A stretch of 34,290 nucleotides of DNA from Acetobacteraceae bacterium (GTDB lineage Bacteria; Pseudomonadota; Alphaproteobacteria; Acetobacterales; Acetobacteraceae), in NCBI GenBank assembly GCA_027488195.1, contig JAIYCD010000047.1:1-34290 (forward strand), given 5' to 3'. The notes under the pieces are model-generated. The model was not told where the DNA came from. It searched no databases and was given only the letters and a program-made list of their open reading frames with translations. Below, piece after piece: positions 26,590-34,290 of the stretch. How positions within the stretch are numbered: the stretch's first letter is position 1; each line of letters starts with the position of its first letter. A program made the translations under genes and the position numbers.

Positions 26590-28035
26590 TCAGGTCTCGT
26601 AGGGCGGCACCACGCCCAGGCGCGGATCGATCGGCAGCTTCCGGTCAAGTCCGGTGGACCGTTCGAAGAGCGCGGCCGCCTGCAAGGCCACCTCGTCCCG
26701 GCGTGAGGGCGCGGCGATCTGCAAGCCGACCGGCCGTCCATGCTGGTCGAAGCCGCAGGGCACCGCGACGGCGGGCGAACCCGCCATGGTCATCGCCGCA
26801 TTGAGCATGGAGCCCGCCATGTAGTTCTCGAGCTTCACGCCCGCGATGCTCTCGGGGTTGCGCAGCATCACGTCGAAGGCCGGCGTGCCGGCGCTGGGGG
26901 TGACGAAGACGTCGTAGCGGCGGAACAGCTCCACCATGCGGCGGTAGAAGGCGGCGCGCTCGCGATCCGCCCAGGCGATGCGGCTCGGGCTCGCATCCAG
27001 GCCGCGCTGGGTGTTCCAGATGATGTCGGGCTTCAGCAACTCGCGATGCGTCTGCATCTGGATTTCCCGATCCACCACGAAATTCTGGCTGCGAAGGACG
27101 AGGAACGCCTCGGTCAATTCGCCGAGGTCGGGGGCGTATTCCTCGACGATGCAGCCCATGGACTCGAAATGGTTCATCGCGGCGGTGCAGATGGCGCGGG
27201 TCTCGCGGTCGATCGGCAGGGCGCCGTTATAGTCCATGGTGAAGGCCACGCGGCGCGGCGGCCGGGCCGCGGCCACCGCATCGGCGTAGCTCACGGCCGG
27301 CGCGTCATGGGTCAGCGGGTCCTCAGGGCACCAACCGGCCATGGTGTCGAGGAAGAGGGCGAGGTCCGGGATGTTGCGCGCCATCGGCCCCTGCACCGAA
27401 AGCGGCGCGAAGAGGTTGTTCACACTCCCCCGCGTCACGCGCCCCGGCGAGGGGCGGATGCCCACCACGCTGCAATAGGTGCCGGGCCGCCGCAGGCTGC
27501 CGCCATGATCCGTGCCCTGTGCCAGCCAGACCTCGCCGGTCGCGAGCGAGACGGCGCCGCCGCCCGTGCTGCCGCCGCAGGTGAGCGAGGTGTTCCACGG
27601 ATTGCGCGTGCGGCCGAAGACCTCGTTGAAGGTGGAGCCGCCCGCGCCGAATTCCGGCGTGTTCGACTTGCCGATGACGATGCCGCCCCGCGCCTCGATC
27701 CGCTGCACCACGGGATGCGATCGCGTGGGCACATGATCCTTGAAGATGGGCGAGCCATAGGTGGTCCGCACGCCTTCCACATCGGTCAGGTCCTTGATGG
27801 AGACGGGCAGGCCGCCGAGCCAGCCGGGCTGGCCTTCCAACTCACGCCCCTCGCCCCGCATCAGGCGCTTCGCGTGGTCCCGCGCGCGATCGAGGCAAAG
27901 GGTGGGCAGGGCATTCACCGCGGGCTCCACATCCGCAATGCGCGCGGCGGCGGCCTCGACCAGGTCCAGCGGGGAAACCTCGCCGCGCTTCAGGCGAGCC
28001 ACCGCCTCGCTTGCGCTCAGCTGGTACAATTCCAT
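26590..28035 (-). CDS. Amidase signature family hydrolase (2)
   Basis: 481 residues. Catalytic Lys in GGLPVSIKDLTDVEG; cis-Ser loop CGGSTGGGAVSLATG, where the second Ser of GGSSGG is Thr; nucleophile Ser in GTDHGGSLRRP; then VVGIRPSPGRV. The loop change is conservative and activity is expected. It is a cytoplasmic amide hydrolase of unknown substrate, only distantly like amidase 1. AAGGAA before the ATG at 28035 supports the start. It converges on the M20 hydrolase and diverges from the Yip1-like gene; a role beside the Bug 3/M20 unit is plausible. Confidence 0.9.
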   Translation of the reverse strand: MELYQLSASEAVARLKRGEVSPLDLVEAAAARIADVEPAVNALPTLCLDRARDHAKRLMRGEGRELEGQPGWLGGLPVSIKDLTDVEGVRTTYGSPIFKDHVPTRSHPVVQRIEARGGIVIGKSNTPEFGAGGSTFNEVFGRTRNPWNTSLTCGGSTGGGAVSLATGEVWLAQGTDHGGSLRRPGTYCSVVGIRPSPGRVTRGSVNNLFAPLSVQGPMARNIPDLALFLDTMAGWCPEDPLTHDAPAVSYADAVAAARPPRRVAFTMDYNGALPIDRETRAICTAAMNHFESMGCIVEEYAPDLGELTEAFLVLRSQNFVVDREIQMQTHRELLKPDIIWNTQRGLDASPSRIAWADRERAAFYRRMVELFRRYDVFVTPSAGTPAFDVMLRNPESIAGVKLENYMAGSMLNAAMTMAGSPAVAVPCGFDQHGRPVGLQIAAPSRRDEVALQAAALFERSTGLDRKLPIDPRLGVVPPYET

Positions 28036-28174
28036 GGGAGATTCCTTCCGCCGCTTCGCCGTCCAGCATGGCGCATCACTGCGGCGCGAGGAAGGTGACG
28101 CTTGCCCCAGCGCAATGCGGGCGCGCAGTATTCACGGGCGCCCAGCCAGGGCGCGCTGCGGAGGGATGAAACAC

Positions 28175-28723
28175 GTGGATATTGTCGCGCGCGCCAAGGG
28201 CCTGGTGATGAACCCGCTGGCAGAATGGCAGATCATCGCGGCAGAGCCGGCCGAGACGGTTGACCTGTTCAAATCCTATGTCATGCCGCTGGCCGGAGTG
28301 GCGGCGGTGGGCGGATTGGTCGGAACGGCACTGGCAGGGGCTGGCGGGCTCGGGCTCGGCGGGCTGATCGGCAGCGCCGTCACCGGCTACCTTCTTTCGC
28401 TCGTCGGCATCTTCGTGCTGGCCAAGATCGTGGAGATGCTGACGCCGCGCTTCGGCGGGCCGGCCGATCCGGTGGCCGCCATGAAGCTCGCGGCCTTCGC
28501 GCCCACCGCCTCCTGGCTCGGCGGCGCCTGCATGATCATCCCCTGGATCGGCTGGCTCCCGGCGCTGGCGGGCGGGCTCTACAGCCTGTTCCTCTTCTAC
28601 GTGGGCACGCCCATCGTCATGCGCATCCCGCGGGAGCGCGTGATGGGCTTCGCGCTCTCGGTCGTGCTGGTGGCGGTGCTGGTGAACATCCTGATCGGCG
28701 CGGTCGTCGCCATGCTTTTCTAG
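28175..28723 (+). CDS. Yip1-like small integral membrane protein, GTG start
   Basis: 182 residues if begun at the GTG at 28175. The N-terminus VDIVARAKGLVMNPLAEWQIIAAE matches the opening of bacterial Yip1-domain proteins (compare xxRVKxILLxPxxEWxxI), followed by four or five hydrophobic segments with Gly/Ala-rich hairpins and FLFYVGTPIVMRIP before the last segments. The function of the family in bacteria is unclear. GGAGGG at 28160-28165 is nine bases before this GTG but directly abuts an ATG at 28166, so GTG is the better start (185 residues from the ATG). Its TAG stop shares the CTAG at 28720-28723 with the stop of the convergent transporter. Confidence 0.82.
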   Translation: MDIVARAKGLVMNPLAEWQIIAAEPAETVDLFKSYVMPLAGVAAVGGLVGTALAGAGGLGLGGLIGSAVTGYLLSLVGIFVLAKIVEMLTPRFGGPADPVAAMKLAAFAPTASWLGGACMIIPWIGWLPALAGGLYSLFLFYVGTPIVMRIPRERVMGFALSVVLVAVLVNILIGAVVAMLF

Positions 28724-30531
28724 AAGCGCCAGATCAGCGGCACCAGGAAGACGGCAACCACGAAGAACCAGATCATCAGCGGCAGACCGAGCTTCCAGTA
28801 GTCACTGAAGACATAGCCACCCGGCCCCATCACCATGAGATTGGTCGGCGTCGCGATCGGCGTGAGGAAGGAGGCCGCGGCTGCGACCGCCACGCATATC
28901 AGCACCGGCAGCGGCGAGACGCCCATGCCCATGGCCGCTGCGACACTGATGGGGATGACGATCAGCGCCGTCGCCGTGTTGCTGATCAGCTGGCCCAGGA
29001 TTGCGGTCAGGAGGAAGATCCCGGCCAGCAGCGCATAGGGCCCGGCATCGCCGACCAGCGCGACCAGCCCTTCGGCCATCAGGGCCGCCGCACCGCTTTG
29101 CTCCATCGCGGCCGAGAGCGGCATCATCGCCCCCACCAGGATCACCGTCGTCCAGTCCACCGCGCGGTAGGACTGGTCCACCGTCAGCACCCCCGACAGG
29201 ATGAGCGCGAAGCCGGCCAGCACGCCGGCGACGGCCGCCGGGACGAGGCCCGTCGCCAGCAAAAAGACCATGGCGCCGAGGATGATCAGCGCCTGCTTCG
29301 CCCCCTGGCCGAGCGGCACGGCCTGGCGGCGCACCACGTCGGGCGAGTTCACCACCAGCACCTCCGGGTCGTTCAGCCGGATGTCGAGCGCCTTCCAGGT
29401 GCCTTGCAGCAGCATGGTATCACCCGCCTCCAGCACCGTGGCGCCGGGGCCGGCATCGGCGCCGCCGCGCTGCACGGCGATGATGATGAGGTCCCCGCTA
29501 TCGGTCGTCATGCCTGGGAAGACCTCGCGGCCGATCATGGCCGAGCGCGGCGGGATCATCACCTCGGCGAGGCCGGAGCGGCGGTTGAACAGCGCCTCCT
29601 CCGCCTCGGCGTCGCCATCCTCGGGGCGGAAGGCCAGATGCTGGTCGGCGGCAAGCCGCGCCGCGCCCTGGGCGTCGCCGCGCACCAGGATATGGTCGCC
29701 CATGGCGATATGGCCGCGCTTGAGGGGTGCCGCCGTGTCGCCCTCCTGGATCGCAATGACCTGGAGGCCCGGATAGGTGCTGAAATCGAGCGGCGCGGCC
29801 TGGCCGACATAGGGCGAGCTTTCCCGCACGCGCAGGCGGAACAGCCCGTCGGAGAGGCCGTATTGCTCGACCAGCGTGCGCGCATGGGCCGAGAAATCCG
29901 CCGGCATGGAGGGGCCGCCGCGCGTCGGCAGCAGGAACTGGCCAAACAGGATGATGATGGCGAGCGTGCCCAGCAGCAGCGGCACGCCGACCAGCGTGAA
30001 CTCGAAGAAGCCGAAGCGGCCGAAGCCCGCCTCCAGCGCCGCGTTCGAGACGAGCACGTTGACCGGCGTGCCGGTCAACGCCAGCAGCGAGCCCGCATGG
30101 GCGGAGAAGACCAGCGGCATCAGCAATTGCGAAGGTGCCCGCTTCAGGCGCACCGCCATCACCACCACCACCGGCAGAAGGGCGGCCACCGCCCCGTTCA
30201 GGCTGATCAGCGCCGTCAGCAGCGCGACCAGAAGCCCGGTAAGACCCAGCAGTCGCGCGCGGCTATCCGCCCCCGCCTGCGCGATGAGCTGCTGCCCCGC
30301 CCAGGCGGTGACGCCCGTGCGCTCGAGTGCCGCACTCATCAGGAAGAGCGAGGCGATGAAGATCACCGCCGGGTCGCCATAGCCCGCCAGTGCTTCGTTC
30401 AGCGTCAGCACGCCGGTCGCCCAGAGGGAGAGGCCCGTGCCCATGGCCACCAGCACCACCGGCAGGCGATTCCAGATGAAAAGGACGACGGCGACGCCAA
30501 TGATCGCGGCGATGATCCAGATGTCGCTCAT
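28720..30531 (-). CDS. SLC13/DASS-type transporter with RCK-C (TrkA-C) domains, copy A
   Basis: 603 residues: an N-terminal half of about five to six membrane segments (1-200), a cytoplasmic middle with two TrkA-C-like domains (about 215-390, e.g. VGQAAPLDFSTYPGLQVIAIQ), and a C-terminal membrane half. Site motifs: SLNG (110-113) and TGTPVN (153-158) in the first half, canonical SNT (517-519) and TPTN (561-564) in the second. Family members carry sulfate, dicarboxylates or similar anions with Na+ or protons. It starts MSDIWIIAAIIGVAVVLFIW, like copy C. The ATG at 30531 is 25 bases after the stop of copy B; the open frame extends 17 codons further into copy B without purpose. Last gene of the three-gene unit. 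Confidence 0.9.
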   Translation of the reverse strand: MSDIWIIAAIIGVAVVLFIWNRLPVVLVAMGTGLSLWATGVLTLNEALAGYGDPAVIFIASLFLMSAALERTGVTAWAGQQLIAQAGADSRARLLGLTGLLVALLTALISLNGAVAALLPVVVVMAVRLKRAPSQLLMPLVFSAHAGSLLALTGTPVNVLVSNAALEAGFGRFGFFEFTLVGVPLLLGTLAIIILFGQFLLPTRGGPSMPADFSAHARTLVEQYGLSDGLFRLRVRESSPYVGQAAPLDFSTYPGLQVIAIQEGDTAAPLKRGHIAMGDHILVRGDAQGAARLAADQHLAFRPEDGDAEAEEALFNRRSGLAEVMIPPRSAMIGREVFPGMTTDSGDLIIIAVQRGGADAGPGATVLEAGDTMLLQGTWKALDIRLNDPEVLVVNSPDVVRRQAVPLGQGAKQALIILGAMVFLLATGLVPAAVAGVLAGFALILSGVLTVDQSYRAVDWTTVILVGAMMPLSAAMEQSGAAALMAEGLVALVGDAGPYALLAGIFLLTAILGQLISNTATALIVIPISVAAAMGMGVSPLPVLICVAVAAAASFLTPIATPTNLMVMGPGGYVFSDYWKLGLPLMIWFFVVAVFLVPLIWRF

Positions 30532-30556
30532 GGCGCGCGGATTCCCGAGTTTGAAG

Positions 30557-32383
30557 TCAAAGCGGCAGCAGCCATGGCACAAGAACCAGGGAGGCCGCCA
30601 TCACGATCAGCGTGAAGGGGACGCCGACCTTGATGAAGTCACCGAAGCCATAGCCCCCCGGCCCCACCACCAGCGTGTTCACCGGCGAGGAGACCGGCGT
30701 CATGAAGGCCGCCGAAGCCGCGATCGCGATGATCATGGCGAAGGGATAGGGCGAGGCGCCGAGCTCCTTGGCCACGGCGAGTGCGACGGGTGCCATCAGC
30801 ACCGCCGTCGCCGTGTTCGAGATGAACAGGCCAAGGGCCGCCGTGATCAGGAAGAGCAGCCCGAGCAGCACATGCGCCGAGGCATTGCCGGCGATGGCGG
30901 TCACCGCATCCGCCGCCAGATCCACGCCGCCCGTGCGTTGCAGCGCCAGCGAGAAGGGCAGCATGCCGACGATGAGGACAAGGCTCTTCCACGAGATGGA
31001 GGCATAGGCGCTGTTGAAATCCACGCAACGCAGCAGCCCCATCAGCAGGCAGCCGATCAGCACCGCATGCACATTCGGCACGATGCCGCTCACCATCATG
31101 CCGACGGTCAGCGCCAGCACGGCCACGGATTGCGGCGCGAGGTTGGCGGCGGGCAGCACCTCGCGCTCCTCCACCGGCAGGCGCAGCAGCACGAGGTCGT
31201 GGAAATCCGAGCGAAGTTTGCGGATATCGGACCAGAAGCCCGTCAGCAGCAGCGTGTCGCCGCCCTTCAGGCGCTCATCAAGCAGGCCGTCGGTCAGCAC
31301 CTTGCGGCCCCGCCGGATGCCCAGCACGGTCAGCCCCGTCTCGCTGTGCATGCGCGCCTCCAGCACGCTGCGGCCGATCAGGCGGGATTCGGGCGCCACC
31401 AGCGCCTCCACCATGCCGAGTTCCTGCGAGCGGTCGGTGAAATAGCCACATTCGCCGAGCGGCAGCGCCTCCAGCCCGTATTCGGCGGCTAGCTGGACGA
31501 TGTCCACACCCGGCGCCACCACGTCCAGCAGCAGCACTTGGCCCACCGCCAGCTCCGTGCGCGCGGTGGGGCGGATCACCTCGGTGCTGAAACGGCCGGG
31601 CAGCTCGATCGCGAGGAGGTTGACCCCCTGGATGCTCGACTTCACCTCCTCCAGCCGCTGGCCCACGAGCGGCGAACCCTGCCGGACGCGCAGCTGGAAG
31701 GCGCGGCCCGCGAGCCCGTACTCGCGCACCCAGTCGCGCAGGTTGGGCGCGCGCTGCTCGCTCTCGGGCGCGGAGTGGCGGGGCAGCAAGCGCCGCGCCA
31801 GGAGCATGTAGCCCACGCTCAGCCCCAGGAAGACCAGCCCAAAGGGCGTGAAGCTGAAGAAGCCGAAGCCCTCCGCACCCTGGCGGATCAGCTCGGCATT
31901 CACGACGAGGTTGGGTGCCGTCGCCACCAGCGTCAGCATGCCGCTGACGAGCGCCGCCATGCTGAGCGGCATCATGAGCTGGGAGGGTGCCGTGCCGGTG
32001 TTCTGGCAGATGCGCAGCACCACCGGGATGAAGATCGCGACCACGGCGGTGGAGCTCATGAAGGCGCCGAGGCCCGAGACGCAGAGCATCAGCAGCACCA
32101 GCATCCGCGTCTCACTGTCGCCCGCGGTCGCGTTCAGCCAATCGCCCAGGCGGCGGGCGACGCCGGTGCGCACCAGCCCCTCGCCGATGACGAAGAGCCC
32201 GGCGATGAGGATGATGCTGGGATCGCTGAACCCGGCCAGGGCCTCATTGATCGTCAGCACGCCGGTGAAGGGCATCAGCACGATCATCAGCAGCGCCACC
32301 GCATCCATGCGCGGCCGGTTGGCGATGAACATGGCGATGGCAGCCGCCAGCAGCAGCAGGACGAGGGCAAGCTCGGTGTTCAT
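30557..32383 (-). CDS. SLC13/DASS-type transporter with RCK-C (TrkA-C) domains, copy B
   Basis: 608 residues with the same two-half membrane layout and two central TrkA-C-like domains (e.g. LRVRQGSPLVGQRLEEV near 220). It is distinctly different from copies A and C: it begins MNTELALVLLLLAAAIAMFI and has SST (110-112) and TAPN (155-158) in the first half, SNT (522-524) and SPVN (566-569) in the second. These retain both conserved Asn of the hairpin and loop sites. Its ATG overlaps the stop of copy C (ATGA at 32380-32383), so translation is coupled. Probable anion/cation symporter; ligand unknown. Confidence 0.9.
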   Translation of the reverse strand: MNTELALVLLLLAAAIAMFIANRPRMDAVALLMIVLMPFTGVLTINEALAGFSDPSIILIAGLFVIGEGLVRTGVARRLGDWLNATAGDSETRMLVLLMLCVSGLGAFMSSTAVVAIFIPVVLRICQNTGTAPSQLMMPLSMAALVSGMLTLVATAPNLVVNAELIRQGAEGFGFFSFTPFGLVFLGLSVGYMLLARRLLPRHSAPESEQRAPNLRDWVREYGLAGRAFQLRVRQGSPLVGQRLEEVKSSIQGVNLLAIELPGRFSTEVIRPTARTELAVGQVLLLDVVAPGVDIVQLAAEYGLEALPLGECGYFTDRSQELGMVEALVAPESRLIGRSVLEARMHSETGLTVLGIRRGRKVLTDGLLDERLKGGDTLLLTGFWSDIRKLRSDFHDLVLLRLPVEEREVLPAANLAPQSVAVLALTVGMMVSGIVPNVHAVLIGCLLMGLLRCVDFNSAYASISWKSLVLIVGMLPFSLALQRTGGVDLAADAVTAIAGNASAHVLLGLLFLITAALGLFISNTATAVLMAPVALAVAKELGASPYPFAMIIAIAASAAFMTPVSSPVNTLVVGPGGYGFGDFIKVGVPFTLIVMAASLVLVPWLLPL

Positions 32384-34212
32384 GCGGCGCGTCCGAAGGG
32401 CCAGAGGAAGGGGACCAGAAACACCGCCACCAGGAAGGACCAGGCGAGCAGCGGCAGGCCAAGCCGCCAGTAGTCGCCGAAGCGGTAGCCGCCCGGCCCC
32501 TGCACCATCAGGCTGGCCGAGGAGGCGATGGGTGTCAGGAAGGAGGCCGCCGCCGCCACGGCCACCGACACCAGCGCGGTGCGCGGCGAGACCTGCATGG
32601 CGCCCGCCGCCGCGATGGCGACGGGGATGACGATCAGCGCCGTCGCCGTGCTGGAAATCAGCTGGCCGAGGCCGGCCGTCAGCAGGAAAAGGCCCGCCAG
32701 CAGGGCGTAGGGGCTGGCATTGCCCACCAGCGCCACCATCGTGTCGGCGATCAGGTAGGCCGCGCCCGTCTTGTACATCGCCGTCGAGAGCGGGATGAGC
32801 GAGGCGATCATGATCAGGATGTTCCAGTTGATCGCCCGGTAGGCGCGCTCCACTTTCAGCACGCCAAGCAGGATGACGGCGCAGGCCGCGACCAGGGCGG
32901 CCACCACGCTCGGCACCGCGCCGCTGGCGAGCAGCCCCACCATCAGCAGCAGGATGGCAAGGGCGCGGCGCGAGCCCGTGCCGAGCGGGATCGCCTGGCC
33001 GCGCAGCGCCGAGGGCGCGGTCACAACCAGCACATTCGGGTCCTGGGACTGCTCCTCCAGGGCCTCCCAGGTGCCCTGCAGCAGCAGCGTATCGCCCGCC
33101 GCCAGCACCATCTGACCCGGGCCCAGGCGCTCGCCGCGCCGCTGGATGCCGAGGATGACGAGATCACCGCTCTCGGTGATCATGCCGGGAAAGACCGTCT
33201 CGCCGATCAGGTCGGAGCGCGGCGGCAGCACCACCTCGATGAAGCCGGTGGTGTGATTGAACAGCGCCTCGTTCAGCTGGGGACGCCCCGCGTCCCGCTC
33301 GGCCAGCCCATTCTCGGCCGTGAAGCCGCGCACCACATCGGACTCGCCGCGCATGATGAGCAGGTCTCCCGCCGCGATCGGCCGGTGGCGGGCGACGCCC
33401 AGGCGATCCGGCCCCCGGATGGCGATGAGGCTGAGGCCTGGGTGGTTCCGCCCCTCCAGCCGCAATTCGAGCGCGGCGCGCGGCGTGCCGATGAAGGGCG
33501 AGGCGGAAGTCACCTCCAGCTGGTGCAGATCCTCGAAGAGCCCGTATTGCTCGGAGAGCTTGCCGGAGTGGCGGCTCAGATCCTCGGGCATGCTGCGGCT
33601 CATGCGGGTGGGCAGCAGGCGCGCGCCGAAGAACAGCACGATCGCCATGTGGCCCAGCAGAAGTGCCACGCCGACGAGGCTCATCTCGAAGAAGCCGAAG
33701 GCGGGCATGCCCTGCTCCACCGCCGCATCCGAGATGAGCACGTTCACCAGGCTGCCGGTCAGCACCAGCATGGAACCGGAATAGGAGGCGAAGGCGAGCG
33801 GCATCATCAACTGCGCTGGCGCCTGGCGCAGCCGCACTGCCACCAGCACCAGCACGGGCAGCAGGGCCGCGGCGGCGCCGCTGGAGCCGATCATCGCCGT
33901 CAGCATCGCCGCCAGCAGCATGGTCAGCAGCAGCAGCCGCTCCCGGCTTTGCCCAGCCTGGCGCACCAGCACCTGGCCCACCCAGGCCGTCACGCCGCTC
34001 GCATCCAGGCTGGCGCTCACCACAAAGAGCGAGGCGATGAAGAGGATGGTGGTGTCGCCAAACCCGGCCAGCGCCTCGGAGAGTTCCAGGATCCCCGTCG
34101 CATGCAGCAGCAGCGCGGCCGAGAGCGCCACCACGGCGACCGGCACGCGGTTCGAAACGAACAGCACGACCATGCCGCCGATGATGGCGAAGGTGATGGC
34201 GATGTCGCTCAT
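32380..34212 (-). CDS. SLC13/DASS-type transporter with RCK-C (TrkA-C) domains, copy C (divergent site motifs)
   Basis: 610 residues, closest to copy A over its whole length (MSDIAITFAIIGGMVVLFVS against MSDIWIIAAIIGVAVVLFIW), so the pair looks like a duplication flanking copy B. The membrane and TrkA-C domains are complete. Its substrate/ion motifs depart from the family: SSG (110-112), GSLVN (153-157) without the Pro, SST in place of SNT (520-522), and SSAS (564-567) where A and B have TPTN and SPVN, losing the Asn. A GTG one codon upstream (34215) is an alternative start; the ATG aligns with copy A. First complete gene of the unit. It may move a different ligand or act as a partner subunit. 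Confidence 0.88.
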   Translation of the reverse strand: MSDIAITFAIIGGMVVLFVSNRVPVAVVALSAALLLHATGILELSEALAGFGDTTILFIASLFVVSASLDASGVTAWVGQVLVRQAGQSRERLLLLTMLLAAMLTAMIGSSGAAAALLPVLVLVAVRLRQAPAQLMMPLAFASYSGSMLVLTGSLVNVLISDAAVEQGMPAFGFFEMSLVGVALLLGHMAIVLFFGARLLPTRMSRSMPEDLSRHSGKLSEQYGLFEDLHQLEVTSASPFIGTPRAALELRLEGRNHPGLSLIAIRGPDRLGVARHRPIAAGDLLIMRGESDVVRGFTAENGLAERDAGRPQLNEALFNHTTGFIEVVLPPRSDLIGETVFPGMITESGDLVILGIQRRGERLGPGQMVLAAGDTLLLQGTWEALEEQSQDPNVLVVTAPSALRGQAIPLGTGSRRALAILLLMVGLLASGAVPSVVAALVAACAVILLGVLKVERAYRAINWNILIMIASLIPLSTAMYKTGAAYLIADTMVALVGNASPYALLAGLFLLTAGLGQLISSTATALIVIPVAIAAAGAMQVSPRTALVSVAVAAAASFLTPIASSASLMVQGPGGYRFGDYWRLGLPLLAWSFLVAVFLVPFLWPFGRAA

Positions 34213-34234
34213 CACGCGTCCCGGGGTGGGGACA

Positions 34235-34290
34235 TCACAGCCCCCAGGGGATCCCGAGCAGGTACCAGCCGGCCAGGAAGGCGGTCCAGA
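34235..34290 (-). CDS. Possible C-terminal end of another membrane protein, cut by the window edge
   Basis: Read on the reverse strand, the last 54 bases encode WTAFLAGWYLLGIPWGL and a TGA at 34237-34235, 19 bases before the start of copy C. The string looks like a final membrane helix. It could be a further transporter gene heading the same operon, but 17 residues are too few to name a family. Confidence 0.45.
   Translation of the reverse strand, partial: WTAFLAGWYLLGIPWGL

Overview
The window is a gene-dense stretch of very GC-rich bacterial chromosome. No gap between genes exceeds about 250 bases; the largest is 2219-2464. I see no rRNA, tRNA, CRISPR array, insertion sequence or phage gene. 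The TamA/TamB pair marks a Gram-negative envelope. Several orphan Bug-type (tripartite tricarboxylate transporter) binding proteins, a LIV-type ABC operon and many amidases point to an environmental alphaproteobacterium. The flavour is that of Acetobacteraceae (Roseomonas-like), but this is inferred from gene content and composition, not from a marker gene.

Layout. (1) 1-2464: a cut-off MFS transporter translationally coupled to a deaminase-type amidohydrolase on the minus strand, divergent from a Bug binding protein (2465-3454) whose leader carries four 12-bp tandem repeats. (2) 3458-5663: a minus-strand pair, a luciferase-like flavin monooxygenase and an exported alpha/beta hydrolase. (3) 5868-12965: a plus-strand LIV-type ABC operon (binding protein, two permeases, two ATPases) with a short-chain dehydrogenase set between permease and ATPase genes by start/stop overlaps, followed by a Baeyer-Villiger monooxygenase. 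purC follows at once. (4) 13955-18721: an amidase divergent from a second Bug protein, then a PuuE-like deacetylase-fold hydrolase divergent from a second MFS transporter. (5) 18746-24234: tamA-tamB, the one clear housekeeping envelope unit. (6) 24323-28035: a third Bug protein, an M20-type carbamoyl/allantoate amidohydrolase, and a convergent second amidase. (7) 28175-28723: a small Yip1-like membrane protein. (8) 28720-34290: three tandem SLC13-type transporters with RCK-C domains, preceded by what may be the tail of another membrane protein.

How the parts may work together. The ABC operon, dehydrogenase and Baeyer-Villiger enzyme look like an uptake-plus-oxidation module (alcohol to ketone to ester or lactone); the divergent flavin monooxygenase and hydrolase could feed in or finish the ester step. 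The Bug proteins, amidohydrolase, two amidases, PuuE-like hydrolase and M20 hydrolase together suggest scavenging of amide, ureide or purine-derived nitrogen. Both readings are inferences from family and position; no substrate can be read from the sequence.

The most unusual points are the dehydrogenase inside the ABC operon, the A-B-A' array of SLC13 genes in which one copy has lost several conserved site residues, and a 12-codon leader frame with a strong ribosome site in front of the amidohydrolase.
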